A DNA stretch of 15,833 bases. Source: Actinomycetota bacterium. GTDB lineage: Bacteria; Actinomycetota; Geothermincolia; Fen-727; JAQURN01. The notes under the pieces are model-generated. The model made no database searches. It was not told the origin of the DNA and saw only the letters and a list, made by a program, of their open reading frames with translations. The position numbers and the translations under genes are program-made. Shown here piece after piece: positions 8,002 through 15,258 of this stretch. Position 1 is the stretch's first letter. Every line of letters starts with the position of its first letter. Where the stretch lies: positions 1 to 15,833 of the forward strand of contig JAQURN010000011.1 of the NCBI GenBank assembly GCA_028715585.1, in the 5' to 3' direction.

Positions 8002-9273
8002 TTGAAAAAGGTTAGAAAGCCAGACGTAGCAATCGTAGGAGCAGGTCCCGCCGGGCTTGCGGCGGCACTTTCCGCCAAAGAAGCCGGGCTTAGGGATGTG
8101 ATGCTCATCGAGCGAGACATCGAGCTTGGGGGAATACTCCCCCAGTGCATCCACGATGGGTTCGGCTCCATCATATTCAAAGAAACCTTGACAGGGCCTG
8201 ATTATGCCCAGCGCTACATCAACAGGGTAGGGAAAACCAATATAGACGTAAAGCTAAATACCCTCGTGCTGGACTTGAAACCCAACAAGACGATGACCGC
8301 GGTCAATTCCACTGATGGAATTTTCGACGTGGAGCCTAAGTCGGTCATACTGGCAATGGGCTCCAGGGAAAGAACGCGGCACCAGATACTCATTCCAGGC
8401 TTTCGCCCTGCCGGGGTTATAACCGCTGGCGCCGCCCAGAGGTACATAAACATCGAGGGGCTCATGCCAGGGAAGGAATTCGTAATCCTTGGTTCTGGAG
8501 ACATTGGGCTCATCATGGCGAGGAGGGTAACTCTAGAGGGGGGACATGTCACAGGGGTCTTCGAAGTTGCGGGCGAGCCAGGTGGATTGACCAGAAACGT
8601 TGTCCAATGCCTCCATGACTATGATATCCCTCTCCATCTCTCTCACACCGTCACCTTTATACATGGGAGGAAAAGAGTTCAGGGCGTAAACGTAGCGCGC
8701 GTAGATGAAAACATGAAACCCTTAAAAGAAACGGAAAAGTTCATAGAGTGCGATACGCTCATGCTCTCCGTAGGGCTCATCCCCGAAAATGAGCTTTCCA
8801 AGAAAGCCGGCATAGAACTCGACCCTGTAACAGGGGGACCCATCGTGGACGAGAGAATGGAGACGTCCGTGGATGGTATCTTCGCGTGCGGCAATGTCGT
8901 CAGTATATATGACCTGGTTGACTACGTATCTAGGAGCGCGGAGGCGGCTGGGGTTGGCGCCTTTGAGTACGTGAACGGAAAGAAGAGGAGCGGGCGAGCG
9001 ATAAAGGTAGTCCCGGGAAACAACGTTAAGTTCACAGTTCCTCAAGTCGTGAGGAGTCTCGAACGACCAGTGAGTCTTTACTTCAGGGTCGAAGAGCCTC
9101 GCTTAAAAGTCGTAGCAAGCGTCAGCGTGAATGGGGAAGAGGTTGCGCGAAAAAAGGAAAGGAAAGTGCGTCCGCCTGAAATGGTGAAGATAGACTTGAA
9201 GCCGGAACGCCTCTCCGCCGCGGGAGAGGAAATGAAAGAAATACAGCTAGAGGTAGCGCCAAGTGAAAAATAA
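8002..9273 (+). CDS. FAD/NAD(P)-dependent oxidoreductase, second subunit of the GlpA-like complex
   Basis: A 423-residue pyridine-nucleotide oxidoreductase. It has an N-terminal FAD-binding GAGPAG (13-18) and an NAD(P)-binding GSGDIG (164-169). The distal FAD motif is VDGIFACGN, followed by a segment ending in SRSAEAAG. The LPQCIHDGFG segment (46-55) followed by LTGPDYAQRY is characteristic of the family found next to GlpA-like proteins. It lacks the redox-active CxxxxC of disulfide reductases, so it probably moves electrons between the partner flavoprotein/Fe-S cluster and NAD(P). The C-terminal 110 residues form a beta-rich tail. The start is TTG with AAAGGA about 12 bases upstream and lies eight bases after the previous gene. 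The 3' end overlaps the next gene by 11 bases, so the three genes are probably translated together. Role in electron transfer is inferred from family and context. Confidence 0.9.
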   Translation: MKKVRKPDVAIVGAGPAGLAAALSAKEAGLRDVMLIERDIELGGILPQCIHDGFGSIIFKETLTGPDYAQRYINRVGKTNIDVKLNTLVLDLKPNKTMTAVNSTDGIFDVEPKSVILAMGSRERTRHQILIPGFRPAGVITAGAAQRYINIEGLMPGKEFVILGSGDIGLIMARRVTLEGGHVTGVFEVAGEPGGLTRNVVQCLHDYDIPLHLSHTVTFIHGRKRVQGVNVARVDENMKPLKETEKFIECDTLMLSVGLIPENELSKKAGIELDPVTGGPIVDERMETSVDGIFACGNVVSIYDLVDYVSRSAEAAGVGAFEYVNGKKRSGRAIKVVPGNNVKFTVPQVVRSLERPVSLYFRVEEPRLKVVASVSVNGEEVARKKERKVRPPEMVKIDLKPERLSAAGEEMKEIQLEVAPSEK

Positions 9274-9637
9274 GCACCAGTATGTCTGCATAAATTGCCC
9301 CTTGAGCTGCTCACTCGAGTTACTCGAGGAAAAGGGAGAAGTAGCCGAGGTCCAAGGGGCAGAGTGCAAGATTGGAAAAAAATATGCCGAAGAGGAATTT
9401 AAAAACCCACGCCGCATGGTCACAACAACCGTGCTCATTGAGGGAGGGGAGCTGCCACTCCTCCCAGTGAGAAGCAAGTCCTCCATTCCCAAAGCGCTAG
9501 TCGGGGAGGCGGTAAAAGCGCTCGCGGATGTAGTGGTCAAGGCACCTGTCAAATCGGGTGACATCATCTACCCGAACATAGTTGATACGGGTGTCGATAT
9601 CGTTGCCTCCAGAGATCTTCCTAAGGCATCATCCTAG
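9263..9637 (+). CDS. DUF1667-type cysteine protein of the GlpA-like operon
   Basis: A 124-residue protein of the DUF1667 family, encoded third in this operon type. It opens with CINCPLSC, giving Cys9, Cys12 and Cys16, and has a fourth Cys at 35 in a GAECKIGKKYA context. The set could bind a zinc ion or an iron-sulfur cluster. The rest is a small beta-rich domain with the conserved NPRR segment and a LPLLPVRS motif. The GTG start overlaps the end of the previous gene by 11 bases and has AGAGGT eight bases upstream. It is probably a small electron-transfer or assembly subunit of the flavoprotein complex. Family membership is confident from the Cys pattern and synteny; the biochemical role is not established. 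The gene ends ten bases from the convergent E1 beta gene. Confidence 0.87.
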   Translation: MKNKHQYVCINCPLSCSLELLEEKGEVAEVQGAECKIGKKYAEEEFKNPRRMVTTTVLIEGGELPLLPVRSKSSIPKALVGEAVKALADVVVKAPVKSGDIIYPNIVDTGVDIVASRDLPKASS

Positions 9638-9647
9638 AGTTAAGTTT

Positions 9648-10658
9648 TTACCTTTGTATTAGGTCAAAAGCCGCCCTGAAAATATCGTCGGCTCCTGGAA
9701 GGACTTCATCTTCGAGATGGCGAGCATATGGAATCGCCTGAAGTGGACCAATCCTCGCGAAGGAGCTCTGGATACCAGAGGAAGAAATGATAGCGGCAAC
9801 CTCCCCGGAAAGTCCAAAGCCGAGGTAGTCTTCATCTACCACGAGAACTCTCCTCGTCTTCGCGGCGGCGGAAAGAATTGCCTCAGAGTCGAGCGGAGAG
9901 ACGCTCCTCAAATCTATAACCTCCGCTTCGATTCCTCGCCCCCATAGCTTCTCCGCAGCCTCAAGGGCTCTATGGACACTCACCCCGAGGGTTATAATCG
10001 CGATGTCTTTCCCAGCGCGCCTCACCTTTGCGCTACCGATGGGGACGGCGCTCAAGGGAAGTGGGACCTCTCCTTCCGCCCCGTCACTCGGTACATCGAA
10101 AGAAACGTTTTTGCGCCCACCGCTTCCGAGATATAACAGCCAATAGTCGGAAAGCAACTTGTGCTCGAGGAAAACAACCGGACTGTTGTTCAAAATAGAA
10201 GCAAGCATCAAACCGCAAGCGTCAGCTGGGTTCGAAGGGACGACGACCGCCAAACCCGGAATGCCCGCGAGCAACCCCCAAAGGCATTGCTCATGCTGTC
10301 CCGCGTCCCCATATCCCCCTCCGCACGATGCGCGCACCACCATCGGCACCCTCCAACGCCCGCCCGAAAATGCCTCTACCTTCGCGGCCTGGTTGAGGAG
10401 GGCATCGAGACATACCCCTATGAAATCAACGAGCATCACCTCCACAATTGGCCTCAAACCAGCCATGGCAGCTCCCACCGCCGCACCCAGGAAAGCCGAT
10501 TCGCTTATAGGAGTGTTCATCACCCTTTGGGGACCAAAACGGGCAAGGAGATTCATTCTCAGGAGATGCACATCCTCCCCAAACACGATGACTCTCTCGT
10601 CCTGTGCCATCGCATAAGCTATCGCCTCTTCTATCGCCTGAGAAAACGTCATCCTCAT
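9648..10658 (-). CDS. 2-oxoacid dehydrogenase E1 component, beta subunit
   Basis: A 336-residue thiamine-diphosphate enzyme subunit of the transketolase central/C-terminal type, forming an alpha2beta2 E1 with the gene upstream. Visible landmarks are FGEDV (26-30), NTPISE with the conserved catalytic Glu53 that protonates the cofactor ring, the loop AFSGGRWRVPMVVRASCGGG, QHEQ (family usually QHSQ) and VPSNPADACGLM. The transketolase C-terminal domain follows (ITLGVSVHRALEAAEKL ... DLRSVSPLD). Length is normal for the family. Its ATG overlaps the alpha-subunit stop in an ATGA, with GAAGG just upstream, so translation is coupled. Relatives are pyruvate, acetoin or branched-chain 2-oxoacid dehydrogenases. 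No lipoyl acyltransferase (E2) or dihydrolipoamide dehydrogenase (E3) gene lies in the window, so the substrate is not resolved. Confidence 0.92.
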   Translation of the reverse strand: MRMTFSQAIEEAIAYAMAQDERVIVFGEDVHLLRMNLLARFGPQRVMNTPISESAFLGAAVGAAMAGLRPIVEVMLVDFIGVCLDALLNQAAKVEAFSGGRWRVPMVVRASCGGGYGDAGQHEQCLWGLLAGIPGLAVVVPSNPADACGLMLASILNNSPVVFLEHKLLSDYWLLYLGSGGRKNVSFDVPSDGAEGEVPLPLSAVPIGSAKVRRAGKDIAIITLGVSVHRALEAAEKLWGRGIEAEVIDLRSVSPLDSEAILSAAAKTRRVLVVDEDYLGFGLSGEVAAIISSSGIQSSFARIGPLQAIPYARHLEDEVLPGADDIFRAAFDLIQR

Positions 10659-11674
10659 AAACCTTCACGCCCCTTGAGAGCCTTGGCAACTTCCGCCTCT
10701 ATCTCACTTTCAGCTTCCGCCCTCAGCTCGAGCGCCTTATCACCCAGGAGCTTTCCGGTGACCTCGAGGGGGTCTAGCTTTCTGAGCCTCCGCTCCAGCG
10801 CCACCACGGAAATCGTCTTTCCTATCGACCCCAAACCCGCAACCTTCTCCTTCCAAGTGGCACCCTCGCTAGCAACCGACTTAATGAGGGGTTCCCCTAT
10901 CTCCCTCATCTGCCCTACAGGATCTTCGAGCACTCTGAGTAACGGGTCACCAAGAAAATGTCCGTCGAGATGAGTGCATCTGGCAAGGATGAAAGCAGGG
11001 CCTCCCCCGGCTCGCGCCCGCGAGATGGCTCGCCGAGAGGCTTCCCAAACCTTGTCCGCTCTCAAGCCGTTTACCCTCCACGAAGGCATCCCGAACGCTC
11101 TTGCCCTCCGCTCGAGCCTCCCAGAGGTAACATCCTTCGACCTGGTGGTAATTGCCCAACCATTATCCTTGCAGACAAACACTAATGGAAGTTTCCACGA
11201 CACCGCAAGGTTTAATGACTCAAGCATCATCCCCTGGTTCATGGCTCCTTCCCCAAAAAAGCATACCGCCACCTTTCCTGGCCTCAGCCGACTCGCAGCC
11301 AAAGCAAAGCCCACGCCCAGGGGACCTGAAGATCCAACTATGCCAGAAGAGGCAGAGAGCAGGTCGGGCACAAAAAGGTGCATGTGCCCACCTCTTCCCC
11401 TGCAGATACCATCTTGCCAACCGAGGAGTTCGCTAGCCAGCAACTTTATGTCCGCCCCTCTGGCAACCAGCGGAGGAGTCGAACGGTGGTCGAGCGCCAT
11501 CGCGTCACCCTCAACCAGATGAGCTACAACTCCGGCAACAACTGCCTCCTCGCCAGTTCCAAGGTGGAGCTCACCGGATATCATGCCTCGTTGCCAGAGG
11601 TCGGAGGCCGCCAGCTCGAAGGAACGCATTCTTGCCATCTGGCTATACAGCTTCTCTAGTTTTATCTCGTCCAT
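10655..11674 (-). CDS. 2-oxoacid dehydrogenase E1 component, alpha subunit (atypical active-site residues)
   Basis: A 339-residue thiamine-diphosphate-binding E1 alpha subunit, partner of the beta subunit encoded directly downstream. It shows GRGGHMHL (93-100), the SSGIVGSSGPLGVGFALA segment, and the cofactor/Mg motif as GEGAMNQG (141-148) with KDNGWAITT (169-177), where GDG...NN is usual. It also has THLDGHFLGDP near the lower active-site loop. The loop that normally reads HRGHG or YRxHG here reads DHRSTPPLVARG (62-73), so the conserved second His is missing. The C-terminus has the family's DP...L..E.E.EV..A helix after an unusual insert. The ATG start has GGAGAGGG eight bases upstream. It overlaps the beta gene by four bases and is divergent from the large secreted-protein gene. 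The altered residues may mean another substrate or acceptor. Confidence 0.9.
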   Translation of the reverse strand: MDEIKLEKLYSQMARMRSFELAASDLWQRGMISGELHLGTGEEAVVAGVVAHLVEGDAMALDHRSTPPLVARGADIKLLASELLGWQDGICRGRGGHMHLFVPDLLSASSGIVGSSGPLGVGFALAASRLRPGKVAVCFFGEGAMNQGMMLESLNLAVSWKLPLVFVCKDNGWAITTRSKDVTSGRLERRARAFGMPSWRVNGLRADKVWEASRRAISRARAGGGPAFILARCTHLDGHFLGDPLLRVLEDPVGQMREIGEPLIKSVASEGATWKEKVAGLGSIGKTISVVALERRLRKLDPLEVTGKLLGDKALELRAEAESEIEAEVAKALKGREGL

Positions 11675-11841
11675 AATTCGCGCCCTCTCCAGCTGCCAGC
11701 ATTCAGCTGATATAAAAGAGAAAGCTCAATAGTTAGGATAACGAAATCCAGAGGTAATTCAAACCAAAGTGCAGGGATGCGTGGTGTCAGGCAATGGGAA
11801 CTATCACCAAAGTAATCATTTTTAATATCAATTACCCTCCA

Positions 11842-11905
11842 GGAGGCATAAACTATAATGTTTGAAAACCGGAAAGGAAGCTCCACAAGCAAGGAGGTAG
11901 CTTGA
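11842..11905 (+). promoter_or_regulatory. Leader region of the secreted-protein gene: -10 box and/or short leader ORF
   Basis: TATAAT stands at 11854-11859 with only a weak -35 (TTACCC, 11832-11837). The same bases contain ATG 11858, which opens a 15-codon frame ending in TGA 11903-11905. That stop overlaps the TTG start at 11902, and GGAGG at 11842-11846 lies upstream of the ATG. Both readings cannot hold for one transcript; either is possible. Confidence 0.3.
11891..11898 (+). promoter_or_regulatory. Ribosome binding site deciding the TTG start at 11902
   Basis: AAGGAGGT lies three bases before TTG 11902. This full match supports the TTG start, which places a complete signal peptide at the N-terminus. 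Confidence 0.65.
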
Positions 11906-14331
11906 AAAGAGGAGTCTGTCTTTTTGTTTCCGTCATTTTCGTCCTTTCTCTCCCCTTTCTTCCCACTCTTCGCATACTCTCCGAGGCTAAAGCTGATGTC
12001 GTCCATTCCGGTTGGGTTCGGCTTGCCACGGGGGGCTTGGGCGACTCTCTGGACCAGATGGTTATTCCCTCCCTCGAATTCCGGGAGAGGCTCTTCTTCA
12101 CCTCCCCTCCTACGGGAACAAACAGCACGGTGCCCCTATGGACCTACGACGGGTCATCCTTTACCAAAGCCACCGCTGACGGCTTTGGTAACAAGGAGAA
12201 CACAGGGCTCTATCCAACCGCGGTGTTTGACGAAAATCTTTTCTGCGGAACCCTAAACGAGGAAGAGGGCTGTGAGCTATGGAAAAGCTCCGACGGCTTG
12301 AACTGGATGAAAATCTTTTCGGGCGGCCTGGGAGATAAATCAAACACCGAATGCATTCCACTCGGCGTTCAAGAAGGAATGCTTCTGGTGAGCTTTGCTA
12401 ACGAGATAAGTGGAGTGAAGATTTATGGCTTTAATGGCTCCAGTTGGAAAAAGCTGAACGATGACGGCTTTGGAGACCCAGCAAATACCCAAACCTCATT
12501 AGGCGTGCTCTTCAAAGAAAAGGTTCACTTCATGGTCAACAATACCGGGGGGGTGAACCACGAGACGACCCCATATGTCTACGAAGGAGATAAGAAATGG
12601 AAAAAGCTCGCGGCTTCCGATTTTGGCGACCAAAATAACGAGGAGTCATTCCTCCTCTCCACCGACGGACAAAAACTCTACGTCTCCGTTGTCAATTACA
12701 CCTCCGGTGGTGAAGTCTGGTCATACAATGGCTCGTCATGGTCGCAGGTCGGAACGGATGGCATGGGAGACATGAGAAATAGCTGGGTAACCGCTTTCCC
12801 GTTCCAGGGAAGAGTCTACCTCTCAACAGGGGGATTTGGACCCCCAAATCTCGGGAGGAAAATCTACCGCCAAAGACATGATGGAACCTGGTCCACCTGC
12901 GAGGACGAGAGCTTCGGGAACGAAAAAAACCTAATCGTTATATTAAACACTTACTACAAAGGAAACTTCATCGCCTCTACGATGAACACAGGCGGATTCG
13001 AAGTCTGGAGCAGAAAAGCCTTTCCGTCGGACATCTATTACTTCGCTGAGGGCACAACTAGAAACAACTCCATCGATGGAACTTATGAGGAGTGGATATC
13101 GATACTCAATCCAGAGGAAAGCAATACGAAAGTGCATCTAACCTACATGTTCGAAAAAGAGAAAGAGGCTTCAAAGGACTACATACTCCCAGCCAAGAGC
13201 CGACTCACCATAAACGTGGCGTCGGAAGTCGGGGAGCAAAAGGATGTCTCAGTGAAAGTCACAGGGGATGACCCAATCATAGCAGAGAGACCCATGTACT
13301 TTATTTACAAAGGAAAATGGGATGGGGGGCACGTGGTGATGGGCTCGGTAAAGCCCTCGAAAACCCATTATTTCGCGGAAGGTACTACGCGAAGCAACCT
13401 CCAGGACGGCGAGTTCGAGCAATGGCTTTGCATCCAAAACCCCAGCAAAAACAAAGCCCTCCTAACCGTCACCTACATGCTAGGGGACAGAAGCAATCTA
13501 AAGAAGGAATACGCTATAGCTGCCTCGAAGAGAATCACCCTTTCGGTAAACGAAGCAGTAGGGCCCGACAAGGATGTCTCCACGTTTGTCGAGAGCAGCG
13601 AACCAGTTGTCTGTGAAAGGCCGATGTATTTCAATTATCAGGGCAGCATTGCCGGAGGGCACGACGTTGTAGGTGCGGAAGAACCATCCCTTCAATACCT
13701 CTTCGCCGAGGGGTGCACGTATGCGTGGGCAAGCGAGTGGCTCTGCATTCAGAACCCCGGTTCTGCAGAAGCTTCAGTGGAGATTTCTTTCCACACGAAA
13801 GAGGGGGAAAGCATAAACAAGAAAGTAAACATCCATCCAAAAAGCAGGCACACGACGGACGTCAAGGCAGCGGTGGGGCTCGATAAGGATGTCTCCATCT
13901 CAATCACCAGCACCCAACCAATAGTAGCAGAGAGGCCGATGTACTTCGACTATCAAGGAAAATGGGCTGGAGGGCATGACGCCATAGGGAGGCAAGAGGC
14001 ATCTAACCTCTTCTATTTCGCGGAAGGCACCACTCGCTGGAACGAAATCGATGGCTTCTTCGATGGGTGGGTATGTCTTCTCAATCCCTCGAAAAACGAT
14101 GGCCCCGTGCGGCTCACTTTCGTGAAGTTCGATGGAACAACCCAAACCCACGACTTGACAATCGGGGCAAATTCCAGGTTCACGGTGAGCGCAAACCAAA
14201 TACTTGGTCCAGATGTGGATGCGGGGTTGATTATAGAGAGCTCAGTCCCAATCGTGGCGGAACGCCCCATGTATTTCGATTATCATGGATTCGCGCAGGG
14301 GGGCGACATCACCACAGGGCTTGCCATCTAA
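11902..14331 (+). CDS. Secreted protein: probable seven-bladed propeller plus four ERPMYF-type repeats
   Basis: An 809-residue exported protein. Residues 1-31 form a signal peptide ending in AKA before DVVHSG. Residues about 37-370 contain seven repeats marked by a G-[FLM]-G-[DN]-x-x-N-like motif at 45, 94, 142, 189, 240, 287 and 337. They are spaced 47-51 residues apart, with intervening ELWKSSDGLNW or VWSYNGSSW segments. Seven repeats of this size suggest a seven-bladed beta-propeller, and the Gly/Asp/Asn turns may bind calcium. Residues 379-809 hold four tandem domains of about 105-110 residues, each opening with YFAEGTT (379, 489, 599, 704) and closing with ERPMYF (462, 572, 677, 787). 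These resemble repeat domains of cell-surface proteins in deep-branching Actinomycetota, perhaps the DUF5719 group. There is no sortase motif or C-terminal anchor. The gene stands alone. Export is confident; a binding or adhesive role is inference. Confidence 0.88.
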   Translation: MKRGVCLFVSVIFVLSLPFLPTLRILSEAKADVVHSGWVRLATGGLGDSLDQMVIPSLEFRERLFFTSPPTGTNSTVPLWTYDGSSFTKATADGFGNKENTGLYPTAVFDENLFCGTLNEEEGCELWKSSDGLNWMKIFSGGLGDKSNTECIPLGVQEGMLLVSFANEISGVKIYGFNGSSWKKLNDDGFGDPANTQTSLGVLFKEKVHFMVNNTGGVNHETTPYVYEGDKKWKKLAASDFGDQNNEESFLLSTDGQKLYVSVVNYTSGGEVWSYNGSSWSQVGTDGMGDMRNSWVTAFPFQGRVYLSTGGFGPPNLGRKIYRQRHDGTWSTCEDESFGNEKNLIVILNTYYKGNFIASTMNTGGFEVWSRKAFPSDIYYFAEGTTRNNSIDGTYEEWISILNPEESNTKVHLTYMFEKEKEASKDYILPAKSRLTINVASEVGEQKDVSVKVTGDDPIIAERPMYFIYKGKWDGGHVVMGSVKPSKTHYFAEGTTRSNLQDGEFEQWLCIQNPSKNKALLTVTYMLGDRSNLKKEYAIAASKRITLSVNEAVGPDKDVSTFVESSEPVVCERPMYFNYQGSIAGGHDVVGAEEPSLQYLFAEGCTYAWASEWLCIQNPGSAEASVEISFHTKEGESINKKVNIHPKSRHTTDVKAAVGLDKDVSISITSTQPIVAERPMYFDYQGKWAGGHDAIGRQEASNLFYFAEGTTRWNEIDGFFDGWVCLLNPSKNDGPVRLTFVKFDGTTQTHDLTIGANSRFTVSANQILGPDVDAGLIIESSVPIVAERPMYFDYHGFAQGGDITTGLAI

Positions 14332-14369
14332 GATGGTGCTCCGCGCTCCACTCACAACTAGAGTAATAC

Positions 14370-14585
14370 CTAGAAGCAGCCGAGCTGGCAATTCGTTATC
14401 TTGATGCCGAGCGCGTCTATCGCCTTCCCCACAACAGAGGGAACCACTCCAAGCTCAGCCGCTATGCAATTTGCCCTGGCACAGGTTATCCGTCCATCTT
14501 GGGCATTTTCTTTCACGGCTTCAAAGACTTCCTCGGGTATCTCGCGAATTTCAGCCTGATTGATTTCCTTTCCTATCTCTATCAC
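14370..14585 (-). CDS. Small four-cysteine protein downstream of mobA
   Basis: A 71-residue soluble protein with a GTG start, preceded by GAGG at about eight bases, that overlaps the end of mobA by 35 bases. Residues 31-63 look like a helix-turn-helix or winged-helix unit (ARANCIAAELGV, PSVVGKAIDALGIKI). Cysteines lie at 35, 40, 66 and 70, the last two in the C-terminal CQLGC. I have the impression of similar small proteins ending in CQLGCF next to molybdenum-cofactor and formate-dehydrogenase genes, but cannot name a family. The cysteines could bind a metal or iron-sulfur cluster and the helices could bind DNA, so a metal- or redox-sensing regulator or a cofactor-handling factor is possible. 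Being last in the fdhD-mobA operon ties it to molybdoenzyme maturation. Function unknown. Confidence 0.7.
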   Translation of the reverse strand: MIEIGKEINQAEIREIPEEVFEAVKENAQDGRITCARANCIAAELGVVPSVVGKAIDALGIKITNCQLGCF

Positions 14586-15258
14586 CTACCTTTCCTCGTA
14601 TCCTTCTCATCTTCAACAAAAACAAGCCCTTGAAAGAACCAGACTTTTCCTCACAAGAGGAACACCACATCGTGGAGAGTTTCGCCAGATCATCAAGGTA
14701 ATTGATATTGCAGATAAATTTCCCTTGAGGGTCGATGGCTTTCAAATCCTCCCAGGGAATGTAGTTTACCGAGGTATGGGCATATAAATCGGTAACCTTA
14801 TGCCTCTTGGCCTCTAGCGTCTTTCTTATTTGAGCGACGCACCCCTTGTCATAAGCGGCATAAAGAGGTTCAAGACCCCAGGGAGTTACCGGCACTGCGA
14901 CTTGGTAACCAGAAAGGCTTCGAAGTATGAAACGTATAACGCCCTCGTTCACGAAAGGCATGTCACAGGCAAGCACGAAGTTTTCCTTCGCAGAAGAATA
15001 AGTGAGACCAGTGAGGATTCCGCCCATCGGACCTGCGCCCTTCACGATGTCGCAAAATATCTTCACTCCCCTCTCCTCATACACCGACAGACGTTCCAGT
15101 TTTTCTTCACTTCCTATGATTATAATTTCGGGAAACAAACCACGGAGAGCTTCTATTTGCGTTTCCAGGATTGATTTTCCGCCCAGCCGCAAGAAGGCTT
15201 TGTCAACCTGCATCCTTTTACTCAAACCGCCAGCAAGGATTATCGCAGTCGCCATCAT
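14551..15258 (-). CDS. mobA: Molybdenum cofactor guanylyltransferase (MobA-type)
   Basis: A 235-residue cytoplasmic nucleotidyltransferase that joins GMP from GTP to molybdopterin to form the guanine dinucleotide cofactor of enzymes such as formate dehydrogenase. The N-terminal signature LAGGLSKRMQVDK (8-20) binds the nucleotide. The D...GPMGGI segment (Asp70, 76-81), CDMPF (98-102, metal-binding Asp) and EPLYAAY (130-136) are all in their expected places. The normal end of the family, INYLDDLAKL, is reached at 185-194. About 40 further residues follow, basic and containing CSSC (199-202), an uncommon extension. ATG 15258 overlaps the fdhD stop by one base; TTG 15261 is an in-frame alternative with GAGG at eight bases. 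It is the middle gene of fdhD-mobA-small Cys protein. A broader NTP-transferase role is less likely given fdhD next to it. Confidence 0.92.
   Translation of the reverse strand: MMATAIILAGGLSKRMQVDKAFLRLGGKSILETQIEALRGLFPEIIIIGSEEKLERLSVYEERGVKIFCDIVKGAGPMGGILTGLTYSSAKENFVLACDMPFVNEGVIRFILRSLSGYQVAVPVTPWGLEPLYAAYDKGCVAQIRKTLEAKRHKVTDLYAHTSVNYIPWEDLKAIDPQGKFICNINYLDDLAKLSTMWCSSCEEKSGSFKGLFLLKMRRIRGKVGDRDRKGNQSG

Noticed and set aside
10161..10973. 270-codon plus-strand frame
   Set aside because: It spans the antisense of both E1 genes, and its Ser/Arg/Pro-rich product has no domain.
13040..14300. DNA-level tandem repeats or CRISPR-like periodicity
   Set aside because: The repetition is at protein level (four diverged domains of a secreted protein); base-level copies differ and there are no short identical repeats with spacers.
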